This document shows positions 7,607 through 16,010 of a stretch of DNA of 34,410 bases, one piece after another. Below the pieces are notes generated by a model, which was given only the letters and a program-made list of their open reading frames with translations, ran no database searches and was not told the DNA's origin. The position numbers and the translations under genes were made by a program. This stretch comes from Gammaproteobacteria bacterium (GTDB taxonomy: Bacteria > Pseudomonadota > Gammaproteobacteria > Pseudomonadales > Azotimanducaceae): positions 1 through 34,410 of the forward strand of contig JAPOYI010000180.1 of the NCBI GenBank assembly GCA_026706665.1. Direction: 5' to 3'. Position 1 is the stretch's first letter; every line of letters starts with the position of its first letter.

Positions 7607-8764
7607 ATGACGCGCTTGCTCAAGATCGTCCTGCCGGTGGCGTTCATCGTCGCAGCGGTCGTCGCGTCGTTCGCCATGATCCAGGGCCGCCCTGAATCGG
7701 CGAAGGAAGCCGTGCCAAAGCCGGCGTTGCTGGTATCCGTGGCGACCGCCAGGCGGGAGGCCACGGAGTTCGTAGTCAGGTCCCGGGGCGTGGTGTCGCC
7801 CCGTACGCAGACAACCCTGGTGTCCGAGGTGTCCGGCCAGATATCGGAAGTGTCTCCCGCCTTTGTCAGCGGCGGCTTCTTCGGACGCGGGGACGTGTTG
7901 ATCCGTATCGACCCGCGCAACTACGAGACACTCCTGAAACGTGCCAGCGCCGAGGTGGCCAGGGCCCGCACGGCAGTCGCCACGGAGAACGCCCTGGCCG
8001 GATACGCATTCGAAGACTGGGAACGTCTGCGTGAACTCAACGCCGAGGCCGGACCCGCTTCGGAACTCACGTTGCGAAAACCCCAGCTTCAGCAGGCGCT
8101 CGCCGAACTGGAGTCGAAGCAGGCGGAACTGGAGAAAGCCCGGGAGGATCTGCGCCGGACTGTCATTCGCGCGCCGTACGACGGCATGGTGCGCGAGAAG
8201 CTCGCCGACGTCGGCCAGTACGTGAATGTCGGCGCGCAGCTCGTGCGCGCGTTCGCGGTGGACCAGGCCGAGGTTCGATTGCCCGTGACACAGCGGGACC
8301 TGCGTTTCATCGATCTCAGGAAACTCGATTCCGGCGGGGAGCTGCCGGTGGTGCTGAGCGCCGATCTCGGAGGCCGGCTGTTCGAGTGGGAAGCGCGCGT
8401 GGTGCGTTCCGAGGGCGTCTTCGACCCGGGGAGCGGAGTACTGTACGTCGTCGCGCAAGTCGACGACCCCTATGGCCTCGGCGGGAGCGGACGAGAGCCG
8501 CTCCGCATGGGCACGTTCGTGACAGCCGCAATTGCCGGTCTGCCGGGCGGCGAACTGATCGCCGTGCCGCGGCACGCCCTGTCCCGCGGCACGACGTTGT
8601 GGATCGTGGATCGGGACTCCACGATACAGCCACGCATCGTGGGAGTGGTGCGAAGCGACGAAGAGACGGCGTACCTCGAAAGCGGCGTCGCCGACGGCGA
8701 GGTCTACGTCACCACGCCCATAGACCATCCGTTGCCCGGAATGCGGGTAAGGCTCGATGGCTGA
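7607..8764 (+). CDS. RND efflux periplasmic adaptor (membrane fusion protein)
   Basis: A 385-aa HlyD/AcrA-family adaptor that would link the inner-membrane RND pump to an outer-membrane channel. One N-terminal membrane anchor is seen (about residues 4-22), with no lipobox Cys. A lipoyl-like barrel follows (SGQISEVSPAFVSGG, then RGDVLIRIDP), then a coiled-coil hairpin (about 105-185, rich in Ala, Glu, Leu and Lys), the returning lipoyl half (IRAPYDGMVREK) and beta-barrel and membrane-proximal domains. The ATG at 7607 is preferred over an in-frame TTG at 7565 because the signal anchor follows at once. The stop overlaps the pump gene by 8 nt. No outer-membrane TolC-like partner is encoded here. 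Confidence 0.9.
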   Translation: MTRLLKIVLPVAFIVAAVVASFAMIQGRPESAKEAVPKPALLVSVATARREATEFVVRSRGVVSPRTQTTLVSEVSGQISEVSPAFVSGGFFGRGDVLIRIDPRNYETLLKRASAEVARARTAVATENALAGYAFEDWERLRELNAEAGPASELTLRKPQLQQALAELESKQAELEKAREDLRRTVIRAPYDGMVREKLADVGQYVNVGAQLVRAFAVDQAEVRLPVTQRDLRFIDLRKLDSGGELPVVLSADLGGRLFEWEARVVRSEGVFDPGSGVLYVVAQVDDPYGLGGSGREPLRMGTFVTAAIAGLPGGELIAVPRHALSRGTTLWIVDRDSTIQPRIVGVVRSDEETAYLESGVADGEVYVTTPIDHPLPGMRVRLDG

Positions 8765-11700
8765 AACCCAAGCCCCGCCGGTACCGCCGGAGTTGCGCGG
8801 ATTGATCGGATGGTTCGCCCGCAACCACGTGGCGGCGAACCTGCTTATGTTCTGCATCATTGGCGTGGGCATCTGGTCCCTGTTCACCGTCAAGAAAGAG
8901 AGCTTCCCGGACATGGGTTCCGACGATGTCACCGTGTCCGTGCAGTATCGGGGAGGAGCCCCCGAAGAAGTCGCGGAAGGCGTGGTCGTGAAGATCGAGC
9001 AGGCGATCGAGTCGATCCAGGGCATCAGCGAGATCCAATCCACCGCCATGGAAGGCATGGGGCGAGTCGTCGCGGAAGTCGAACATGGCTACGACATCAA
9101 CACGGTCGCGAACGACATCAAGGTGGCCGTCGACGGTATTTCGACATTCCCCGGCGAAACCGAAAGGCCCGTGATCTCCAAGCAGGAATTCACCTTCGGG
9201 ATCTTGAGCGTCCAGGTCCACGGAAACCTGGACGAGGCTTCCATGAAGGAACTCGCGGAGAACCTGCGCGACGAGATCGCGGCCCTCCCGGAGGTGCCCC
9301 TGGCCGAAGTGACCGGTTCCCGCGCGTTCGAGATATCCATCGAGATCTCCGAGCAGACGCTGCGCCAGTACGGGCTGACCCTGAGCCAGGTCGCGCAGAC
9401 CATTCGCCAGTGGTCCATCGACCTGCCCGGCGGCGCGATCCGGTCCGAATCCGGCCAGATCCGGCTGCGGACCACGGGCCAGGCATACACGGGCACCGAG
9501 TTCGAACAGATCGTTCTCCTGACGCGGCCGGATGGAACAAGGGTCCGGCTCGGCGACGTCGCAGAAATCCGCGACGGGTTTGTCGAGGTCGAGAGCTATT
9601 CGTTCTTCAACGGCGCGCGCAGCTTCGGCATCAATGTCCTGGGGGACCGGACCAGCAACGAGATCGAGATCAGCGAGGTGGTCCATCGATTCATCGAGGA
9701 ACGGCAGGCAACCCTGCCGGAAGGGGTGGAGCTGACCCCGTGGTCCGACAGGACCTACTACCTCAAGGGCCGGCTCAATCTCATGCTGAAGAACATGGCG
9801 CTCGGCGGCCTGCTTGTATTGGCGATCCTCGGCATTTTCCTGCACATGAAGATCGCCGCGTGGGTGGTGGTCGGCCTGCCCGTCGCGTTCCTCGGCGCCA
9901 TGGCGATGCTGCCGCTTCCGTTCGTGGACGTGACGATCAACATCATGAGCCTGTTCGCGTTCATCCTCGTCCTGGGGATCGTGGTCGACGATGCCATCAT
10001 CATTGCCGAGAGCGCCTACACGTATACCGAGCAGCGCGGCTATGACGTCCGCGCCATCGTCGCCGGCGCGCGGCGCGTGGCGATCCCCGCGACCTTCGGC
10101 GTGCTGACGACGATCGTCGCTTTCGTACCCATGCTGCTGGTCCGCGCGCGCATGGAGCCGCTGTTCGAATCGCTGGCCTGGGTGGTGATCTTCTGCCTGC
10201 TGTTCTCGCTCGTCGAGTCGAAACTCATCCTGCCGTCGCACCTCGCAATCATGAGGTCGTCTCACGGCCCCAAGGCCGGCGTTGCCGACTGGGTCGACCG
10301 CAACCTGAAGCGCTTCGCGGACAGGGTCTACAAGCCGTTCCTCCGCCGGGCCATCGCTTACCGCTACGCGACGCTCGCCTTCTTCGTCAGCCTGCTGATC
10401 CTGGTGTTCGGCGTGATTGCAAGCGGCACGCTGCGCTACGTGTTCTTTCCGGAAATCGACAACGACTTCGTCAGGGCCGAGGTGGAACTGCAGGAAGGCG
10501 CGCCCGACAGCCTCATCCTGGACATCGTGCATCGCATGGATGCCGCCCTGCGCGAGATCAACGAGGAGGTCAGGGCCGAGACCGGGATCGGCATCGATGT
10601 CGCGGAGAACATGTTCGCCTACGTGAGCGAAGGAACAAGGGCGAGCGTGCGGGTCGAACTCGCCAAGGGCAGCGAACGTCCGGTGACGCTGAAGGACGTC
10701 GAGAACCGATGGCGGGGAAAGGTCGGCGAAATCGCTGGAACCAAGGAACTGAGGTTCTACTCCTCCATGCGGATGGGCGGCAGGGCCAATATCGAGCTGG
10801 CCCTCTTGGGCAACAATTATCCGCAGGTCGAAGCGGCCGCCGAGGAACTTGCCGAACACCTGCGGACCTACGAAGGCGTCTTCGAGGTCCGCAGCTCTTC
10901 CGCGGCCGGACCGGAGGAAATCAAGCTCAGGGTCAAGCCGGAAGCCGAAGCCATGGGCGTCACCCTGGCGGACCTCGCCCGGCAGGTGCGAGAAGCCTTC
11001 TACGGGGCGGAAGTGCAACGCATCCAGCGGGACAGCCACGAAATCCGGGTGATGGTGCGGTATCCCCGGTCGGAGCGCCGATCGGTCGGCAACCTGGAGA
11101 ACATGTGGTTCCGCCTGCCGAACGGTCGGGAACTCCCCTTCGACGCCGTCGCCGAATACGACATCGTGCGCGGCTACAACGCCTTGCAGCGGCTGGACGG
11201 ACGCAATTCGGTCACCGTGAGGGCGAACGCCGACACGAACGTAGCGGAGCCCACCCGAATCGTCGACGACATCCGCCGGGACTTCATACCAGGGCTGCTG
11301 AACCGGCACCCCGGGGTCACGCTGGAACTCACCGGCAGTTCGATGGCGGAACGCATGGGGCTCGAACAGCTCGGTTACGCCTTCCTGGCGGCGCTGTTCG
11401 GGATCTACGCGCTGCTGGCGATTCCACTTCGCTCCTACATCCAGCCGCTGATCATCATGAGCGCCATCCCGTTCGGCATCGTCGGCGCCGTTGTTGGCCA
11501 CATGATTCTCGGTCTCGCCCTCAACTCGGTATCGATCATCGGATTCATCGCGCTGTCCGGCGTCGTCGTCAACGACAGCCTCATCATGATCGATTTCGTC
11601 AACAGGGCGGCAGCGAGCGGCATGTCGCCGATGGAGGCGGCGATTCAGTCCGGCGCGGCACGCCTGCGCCCCATTTTGCTCACTTCCCTTACGACCTTCT

Positions 11701-11888
11701 TCGGCCTGGCGCCAATGATCGCCGAGACATCCATGCAGGCGCAGATGGTCATTCCGATGGCGGTCTCGCTCGCGTTCGGCATCCTGTTCGCGACCGTCAT
11801 CACGCTGGTGCTGGTGCCGTGCGTGTACAACATCGTTGCCGATGCAAGGAGGCCACCCGTAGAGGGTCTTCAGCCGTCACGCGCCTGA
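8757..11888 (+). CDS. RND-family efflux transporter (AcrB/MexB-like)
   Basis: A 1043-aa inner-membrane proton-driven pump of the AcrB/MexB superfamily, with the expected length and two-fold layout. TM1 lies at about residues 23-43. A long periplasmic loop follows, then TM2-TM6 (about 340-480), a second periplasmic loop, and TM8-TM12 (about 870-1030). The proton-relay Asp pair in TM4 is present as Asp411-Asp412 (GIVVDDAIIIAES). The start overlaps the adaptor stop by 8 nt, so the two form one translational unit. Substrate cannot be read from the sequence. CusA-type metal residues were not identified, so a multidrug or metabolite substrate is more likely than heavy metal. Confidence 0.93.
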   Translation: MAETQAPPVPPELRGLIGWFARNHVAANLLMFCIIGVGIWSLFTVKKESFPDMGSDDVTVSVQYRGGAPEEVAEGVVVKIEQAIESIQGISEIQSTAMEGMGRVVAEVEHGYDINTVANDIKVAVDGISTFPGETERPVISKQEFTFGILSVQVHGNLDEASMKELAENLRDEIAALPEVPLAEVTGSRAFEISIEISEQTLRQYGLTLSQVAQTIRQWSIDLPGGAIRSESGQIRLRTTGQAYTGTEFEQIVLLTRPDGTRVRLGDVAEIRDGFVEVESYSFFNGARSFGINVLGDRTSNEIEISEVVHRFIEERQATLPEGVELTPWSDRTYYLKGRLNLMLKNMALGGLLVLAILGIFLHMKIAAWVVVGLPVAFLGAMAMLPLPFVDVTINIMSLFAFILVLGIVVDDAIIIAESAYTYTEQRGYDVRAIVAGARRVAIPATFGVLTTIVAFVPMLLVRARMEPLFESLAWVVIFCLLFSLVESKLILPSHLAIMRSSHGPKAGVADWVDRNLKRFADRVYKPFLRRAIAYRYATLAFFVSLLILVFGVIASGTLRYVFFPEIDNDFVRAEVELQEGAPDSLILDIVHRMDAALREINEEVRAETGIGIDVAENMFAYVSEGTRASVRVELAKGSERPVTLKDVENRWRGKVGEIAGTKELRFYSSMRMGGRANIELALLGNNYPQVEAAAEELAEHLRTYEGVFEVRSSSAAGPEEIKLRVKPEAEAMGVTLADLARQVREAFYGAEVQRIQRDSHEIRVMVRYPRSERRSVGNLENMWFRLPNGRELPFDAVAEYDIVRGYNALQRLDGRNSVTVRANADTNVAEPTRIVDDIRRDFIPGLLNRHPGVTLELTGSSMAERMGLEQLGYAFLAALFGIYALLAIPLRSYIQPLIIMSAIPFGIVGAVVGHMILGLALNSVSIIGFIALSGVVVNDSLIMIDFVNRAAASGMSPMEAAIQSGAARLRPILLTSLTTFFGLAPMIAETSMQAQMVIPMAVSLAFGILFATVITLVLVPCVYNIVADARRPPVEGLQPSRA

Positions 11889-11926
11889 CCCACCGGATCA
11901 AGGCGGATGGCACGCGTGAACGGCGG

Positions 11927-12211
11927 TCAGGTATCGGACTCGCGAAGCCCGAAAGCGCGCTCCTCGAATACCCTGTTGCCGTTCACTACAACCTTGAGCC
12001 TGCCATCCCGGTAGTAGCGGGCTTCGACATACCGGTGTTCCTCCCAGTACAGCTCGACATTGGTCCACACGTACAAGGGATCGCGATCGGACGGTTCCCG
12101 CCGCTTGCGCAGACAACCGTTGAGCCATAGCTCAAGCCCACCGTCCGCCGTCAGGGTCACGCGGACGGTCTTGTGTCCGACCGGGAGATCGACCGACCCT
12201 GCCGCCGACAT
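11927..12211 (-). CDS. Small beta-rich protein of unknown function
   Basis: A 94-aa protein starting at the ATG at 12211, with GGGAG 4 nt upstream. It lies 14 nt after the stop of the VOC gene, so it is almost certainly co-transcribed. Alternating hydrophobic and polar residues (KTVRVTLTADGGLELWLNG; RYVEARYYRDGRLKVVVNG) predict a small all-beta fold with two similar strand-turn-strand units, each ending in NG. There is no signal peptide or membrane segment. I do not recognise the family. Position suggests a partner of the VOC protein. The reading frame is also open upstream, but that part overlaps the VOC gene in another frame and is a shadow. Confidence 0.6.
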   Translation of the reverse strand: MSAAGSVDLPVGHKTVRVTLTADGGLELWLNGCLRKRREPSDRDPLYVWTNVELYWEEHRYVEARYYRDGRLKVVVNGNRVFEERAFGLRESDT

Positions 12212-12225
12212 GCCGCTCCCGACGG

Positions 12226-12714
12226 TCAGTCCGCCGCAGTTTCCAGGGGCTCTTCGAGTTGCTCTTCCAGCTTGAAGGGGAACGAACCGCCGAAGGGACC
12301 GCCTTTCTCGGTCCATTGCCACCTGGACCTCGGCAGCTCGTAGTAGATCTCGATCTCGTTGTCGTCGGGGTCCAGCAGGTAGACGCCGAGGGAGAGCCCG
12401 TGATCGGCGATGTGCTTGATGCGGATCTCGTTTTCCCTTAGCCGGTTGTAGAGTTCCTGCAGGTCTTCGAATGACTTCATCTGCCAGGCCATGTGCGCCT
12501 GGCCGACCCGCGACTGATCCGGTCCGGGGGCGTCGGGCCCCAACTCGAAGGTGGCCAGTTCGTGAGACTTGTCGGTGTTGGCCGACATGAAGCAGGATCG
12601 TTCCGACTTCACCATTATCGTAAGGCCCATGATTCGCGTGTAGAAGTCGACCGAGCGCTCCAGTTCGCGGACCCGCATCACCACATGGCCCAAATGCATC
12701 GGCGTGAGTGACAT
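12226..12714 (-). CDS. VOC-superfamily protein (extradiol dioxygenase/glyoxalase-like)
   Basis: A 162-aa protein with two beta-alpha-beta-beta-beta modules of the vicinal oxygen chelate fold. Candidate metal ligands sit where the family places them: His10 (HLGHVVM), His74 (GQAHMAW) and Glu122 in the closing DPDDNEIEIYYE segment. This arrangement resembles catechol 2,3-dioxygenase-type VOC enzymes more than glyoxalase I, but the substrate is open. An AGGAAGAG stretch upstream of the ATG serves as ribosome binding site. It is followed by a 94-aa gene in the same operon. The upstream radical SAM gene is on the same strand with a 36-nt gap, so all three may be one transcript. Confidence 0.8.
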   Translation of the reverse strand: MSLTPMHLGHVVMRVRELERSVDFYTRIMGLTIMVKSERSCFMSANTDKSHELATFELGPDAPGPDQSRVGQAHMAWQMKSFEDLQELYNRLRENEIRIKHIADHGLSLGVYLLDPDDNEIEIYYELPRSRWQWTEKGGPFGGSFPFKLEEQLEEPLETAAD

Positions 12715-12750
12715 TGACTTTCTCTCTTCCTCGACCTTCCTCGACGCGCC

Positions 12751-13824
12751 CTAGAATAACTCCATCTGCCCTCTCGGGCGAAAAAGGTCCGTCCTCTGTG
12801 CCGGCATGTCGGCATCCACGCCGTGCTTGCGCGTCGCGATGGCGTGCCGCTTCGCCAGCAACTCGGCGAAGGCCCCCTCCCCGCGCATTCGCGTCCCCCA
12901 CTCTGACCGGTAATCGCGCCCGCCCCGCATGTCGCGAACACGATTCATCACGTGCTCGGCCTTCAGCGGATAGTGTTCGTCCAGCCACTCCCTGAACAGG
13001 TCCTTCACCTCGAAAGGCAGCCGCAGGAGGATGTAGCGCACCGTTCGCGCACCGGCGTTGGCAGCCGCTTCAACGATCGCTTCAAGTTCGTGGTCGTTGA
13101 TGACCGGGATCATCGGCGCCGCCATCACGGCAACCGGCACCCCGGCTTCCGCCATCGCCTCGACAACGCGCAGGCGCGCGGCGGGCGACGCGGTTCTTGG
13201 TTCGAGCTTCGTCTTGAGCGCATTGTCCAGAGTCGTGATGCTCACCATGACCGAGACCAGGTCCTGTTCCGCAAGTTGCCTCAGGAGGTCGAGATCCCGC
13301 AGCACGAGGGATCCCTTGGTCGTGATGCTGACGGGATGCCGGTAGGCGAGCAGTGTCTCGAGTACCTGCCGCGTGATGCGGAAACGTTTCTCCGCCGGTT
13401 GGTACGGGTCCGTATTCGTGCCCATGGCGATGGTCGAACAGGCGTAGCGTGGATGGTCGAGTGCTTCCTCGAGGCGCGCCACGACATCCGTCTTGTAGAA
13501 GATCTTCGTTTCGAAATCGAGTCCCGGCGAGAGGTCCAGGTAGGAATGCGTAGGCCTCGCGAAACAGTAGACGCAACCGTGCTCGCAACCCTTGTAGGCG
13601 TTGATCGACCGGTCGAAGGGGATGTCCGGCGAGGTATTCGTCGCGATGAGGTTCTTCGTCAGGTCCGGATAGAAAGACGTCTTCGGCGACGACGATGGAA
13701 ACTCGACCGTCTCCGTGGCAGACCACCCGTCGTCCACCAACTCGCTACGCTCGGTATCGAAACGGCCCGCCGGATTGGACACGGCGCCGCGCCCCTTGTG
13801 GAACTGCTTCCGATTCAGCGTCAT
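12751..13824 (-). CDS. PA0069/Rv2578c-family radical SAM protein
   Basis: A 357-aa radical SAM protein. The 4Fe-4S binding motif CxxxCxxC is Cys80, Cys84 and Cys87 (CEHGCVYCFARP). The N-terminal signature HKGRGAVSNPAGRFD and the segment AMGTNTDPYQPAE are typical of the PA0069/Rv2578c family. That family is related to DNA photolesion (spore photoproduct) lyase-like proteins, but its reaction is not established to my knowledge. The ATG at 13824 gives the family N-terminus. A near-consensus LexA operator sits 16-31 nt upstream, which suggests DNA-damage induction. It lies divergent from the PdxA-like gene. The ribosome binding site is weak, so the mRNA may have a very short leader. Confidence 0.9.
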   Translation of the reverse strand: MTLNRKQFHKGRGAVSNPAGRFDTERSELVDDGWSATETVEFPSSSPKTSFYPDLTKNLIATNTSPDIPFDRSINAYKGCEHGCVYCFARPTHSYLDLSPGLDFETKIFYKTDVVARLEEALDHPRYACSTIAMGTNTDPYQPAEKRFRITRQVLETLLAYRHPVSITTKGSLVLRDLDLLRQLAEQDLVSVMVSITTLDNALKTKLEPRTASPAARLRVVEAMAEAGVPVAVMAAPMIPVINDHELEAIVEAAANAGARTVRYILLRLPFEVKDLFREWLDEHYPLKAEHVMNRVRDMRGGRDYRSEWGTRMRGEGAFAELLAKRHAIATRKHGVDADMPAQRTDLFRPRGQMELF

Positions 13825-13840
13825 TGGGTACGAACCCTAT

Positions 13841-13856
13841 ATGTATGCGCATACAG
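13841..13856 (-). promoter_or_regulatory. Near-consensus LexA (SOS) box upstream of radical SAM gene
   Basis: On the minus strand the site reads CTGT-ATGCGCAT-ACAT, seven of eight conserved positions of the gammaproteobacterial CTGT-N8-ACAG operator. Its centre is a perfect 14-bp palindrome (13842-13855). It lies 16 nt before the radical SAM ATG and could cover a TTGAAC/TAGGGT promoter with 17-nt spacing. LexA control is inferred. Confidence 0.55.
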
Positions 13857-13947
13857 GTTCAAGTGCGGTGCAAATCAATCCATTCCGGTACATCACGAGG
13901 GGACCTGATAACCTCCCCCGAAAGTCCCCGGCGCAGGAGTCGCGTGG

Positions 13948-14967
13948 TTGAAACCCAAAGCGTCACCACCACTCGCGATCACGATGGGCGATGCCTCCGG
14001 CGTCGGGCCCGAAATCGTCCTGAGACGATTCGCCGATGGGCTGCTGGATGAGGCGACGGTCGTCTATGGCGACGCGTCCATCCTCGACGCCGGCGCGGAC
14101 CTGCTGGGCCTCGGCCTCCGCTCGCACCTCATCGCGCATCCGTCCGGTCTTCGATCGGGCAAACTCAATGTCGTCGATCTCGGACGCCTCGACGCCACGG
14201 ACCTGACACCAGGCCGGCTCAACACCAGGGCAGGCGCCGCCGCCCGGGACTACGTGGAAGCGGCAGCGCGCGATGCACTCTCGGGCCGGGTGGCCGGAAT
14301 CGTCACGATGCCGATGAACAAGTACGCGACCCGGGAAAGCGATCCCGACTTCGTCGGCCACACGGAACTCATCGCCGCGCTTTGCGGCGTGCGCGATCAC
14401 TGTCCGATGCTTGCGACCCGGGACGTGGCGGTCACCCATGTCAGTACCCACGTACCACTGTCCGAAGCGATCCGCTCTGTCACCCGCCCGCGGGTGCGCT
14501 CGGTCATCGAACTCACGCACCGAACGCTGTCCCGCTTCCTGCCCCGACCGCGGATCGCCGTGTGCGGACTGAATCCCCACGCGAGCGAGAACGGGCTGTT
14601 CGGCACGGAGGAATCAGAGATCATCTCGCCCGCCATAGAGGCGGCGCGGCGGGACGGCATCGACGCATCCGGTCCTCACCCCGCCGACACGGTCTTCTAC
14701 CAGGCGATCCACCGCGACCGCTTCGACGCGATCGTCTGCATGTACCACGACCAGGGCCACGGCCCGATGAAGCTCGCGAGCTTCGAGTCCGCCGTGAACG
14801 TCACCATCGGGCTCCCCATCGTCCGCACCTCGGTCGATCACGGCACCGCCTTCGACATCGCGTGGCAGGGTGAAGCGTTCACGGAGTCGCTGGGGCACGC
14901 CCTGGACTATGCCTGGAAGCTTGTCGGGGCGGGAGCGGGAGTCGACCAGGTCGCGACCGAAGCTTGA
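13948..14967 (+). CDS. pdxA: PdxA-family 4-phosphohydroxythreonine/4-phosphothreonate dehydrogenase
   Basis: A 339-aa NAD-dependent dehydrogenase/decarboxylase of the PdxA family. Metal-ligand histidines align with E. coli PdxA: His168 (STHVPL), His211 (NPHA) and His267 (MYHDQG). The GHTE motif (His138) and the ITMGDASGVGPEI N-terminus are also present. The metal-site segment reads YHDQGHGPMKL, where biosynthetic PdxA has YHDQGLPVLK. The downstream text (GLPIVRTSVDHGTAFDIA) is family-wide. The HG variant resembles PdxA2-type enzymes that act on phosphorylated threonates in sugar-acid breakdown, so a catabolic role is as likely as vitamin B6 synthesis. The start is TTG, supported by AGGAG (13935-13939) 8 nt upstream. 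Neither pdxJ nor a DUF1537 kinase is nearby. Confidence 0.85.
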   Translation: MKPKASPPLAITMGDASGVGPEIVLRRFADGLLDEATVVYGDASILDAGADLLGLGLRSHLIAHPSGLRSGKLNVVDLGRLDATDLTPGRLNTRAGAAARDYVEAAARDALSGRVAGIVTMPMNKYATRESDPDFVGHTELIAALCGVRDHCPMLATRDVAVTHVSTHVPLSEAIRSVTRPRVRSVIELTHRTLSRFLPRPRIAVCGLNPHASENGLFGTEESEIISPAIEAARRDGIDASGPHPADTVFYQAIHRDRFDAIVCMYHDQGHGPMKLASFESAVNVTIGLPIVRTSVDHGTAFDIAWQGEAFTESLGHALDYAWKLVGAGAGVDQVATEA

Positions 14968-15021
14968 CAGTCTCACCAACGCCGCCATTATCCCCGCCTT
15001 GAGCGACAGGAGCGGCGCACC

Positions 15022-15360
15022 GTGAATCAGGCCGGGCAATACTGTTCGAACGCCATGCAGGCGCGCTTCAGGCGCGACGGATTCCTGGCGCCCGTACCCA
15101 TCATGGACGCAGCCGACGCTGCCAGCCACCATGAACAGTTGGAACACGCCGAGGCCGTGTGCGGCGACCTTCACTACCAGGCGAAGGTCTACGCCAACCT
15201 CCGCCCGCCACTGGAACTCGCTACCAATCCCGATAGGTTCCACCACCCCGGAGTGGATGTCCCCGCGCCGGCGGACCCGAATCCCAACGCTATCGCGCGA
15301 CAGCGCGACCTCGACCGCCAGGTCCGCGAAACCATGGGAGAGAAGTCCTGCCGCCCATGA
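15022..15360 (+). pseudogene. Internally deleted phytanoyl-CoA dioxygenase (PhyH)-like remnant
   Basis: A 112-codon frame. Residues about 13-70 (ARFRRDGFLAPVPIMDA, then the segment ending LATNP) read like the N-terminus of PhyH-type Fe(II)/2-oxoglutarate oxygenases. The rest (VPAPADPNPNAIARQRDLD) resembles the tail of such proteins. The central barrel of about 150-200 residues with the HxD...H iron site is absent, so it cannot be an active oxygenase. The frame was kept across the apparent deletion, and its stop overlaps the ATG of the sulfotransferase gene (ATGA). It may now act only as a leader for that gene, or be a small protein in its own right. Confidence 0.5.
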
Positions 15361-16010
15361 TCGTCTCCCACCGGCACCGTTTCATTTTCTTCGCCGTGCC
15401 GAGAACCGGCACCCACGCGGTGCGTGAGGCCCTGCGGAGGTGCCTGGGAGACGAAGACTGGCAGCAGCAGTCGCTTACCGAACACGTGCGGTTACCCATC
15501 CCGGCACTCGCGCGCGTCGGCCATGGCCACCTCACGTTGCGCCAGATCATTGCCCATCTGCCCCAAGCGATGTGCCGCGACTACTTCAAGTTCGCCTTCG
15601 TGCGCAACCCCTACGACCGTTTCGTATCGGTATGCGCGATGCTCAACCGGCGAAACCCCGACTACCGGGGCCGGGAAACGGGATTCATGAAACGGGCGAT
15701 CCAGGCGCCCCGGTTTCAGGCGCGCGCGCTGGTGCGACCGCAACGAGACATGCTGGTCGACGGCGGCGGCGAACTCGGCATGGACTTCATCGGGCGGTTC
15801 GAGGACCTGCAGCGGTCGTTCGGCGAGGCGTGCCGGCGGATCGGGATCCCGGAACGGGACCTTGCGCGCAGCAACGCGACGGACCACCGCGATTACACGA
15901 CCTACTACGACGACGAGCTGCTCGGCCTGGTGAACGACTTCTACCGGCTGGATTTCGATAGTCTGGGCTATGAGATGCCCGTCACCGCAAGAACGATGTC
16001 ATGCGCCTGA
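15357..16010 (+). CDS. Sulfotransferase family 2-like protein
   Basis: A 217-aa cytosolic-type sulfotransferase with no signal peptide. The 5'-phosphosulfate loop is residues 14-20 (VPRTGTH) and the 3'-phosphate motif is at about 80-90 (FVRNPYDRFVS), both typical of carbohydrate-type Sulfotransfer_2 enzymes that use PAPS. It is shorter than many family members but has a coherent C-terminus. It starts at an ATGA overlap with the PhyH-like remnant and overlaps the next gene by 10 nt, so the three frames are translationally coupled. The acceptor is unknown. The coupled hydroxylase-like gene suggests that both enzymes modify the same product. Confidence 0.82.
   Translation: MIVSHRHRFIFFAVPRTGTHAVREALRRCLGDEDWQQQSLTEHVRLPIPALARVGHGHLTLRQIIAHLPQAMCRDYFKFAFVRNPYDRFVSVCAMLNRRNPDYRGRETGFMKRAIQAPRFQARALVRPQRDMLVDGGGELGMDFIGRFEDLQRSFGEACRRIGIPERDLARSNATDHRDYTTYYDDELLGLVNDFYRLDFDSLGYEMPVTARTMSCA

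Noticed and set aside
8709-11501. A 930-codon minus-strand open frame opposite the RND pump gene
   Set aside because: It is a GC-rich antisense shadow, full of His, Asp, Arg and Gly with no domain pattern. The plus strand encodes a complete RND transporter.
11927-12988. A 353-codon minus-strand frame covering the VOC gene
   Set aside because: Only its last 94 codons, after the VOC stop, look like a protein. The rest is a frame-shifted shadow of the VOC and radical SAM genes.
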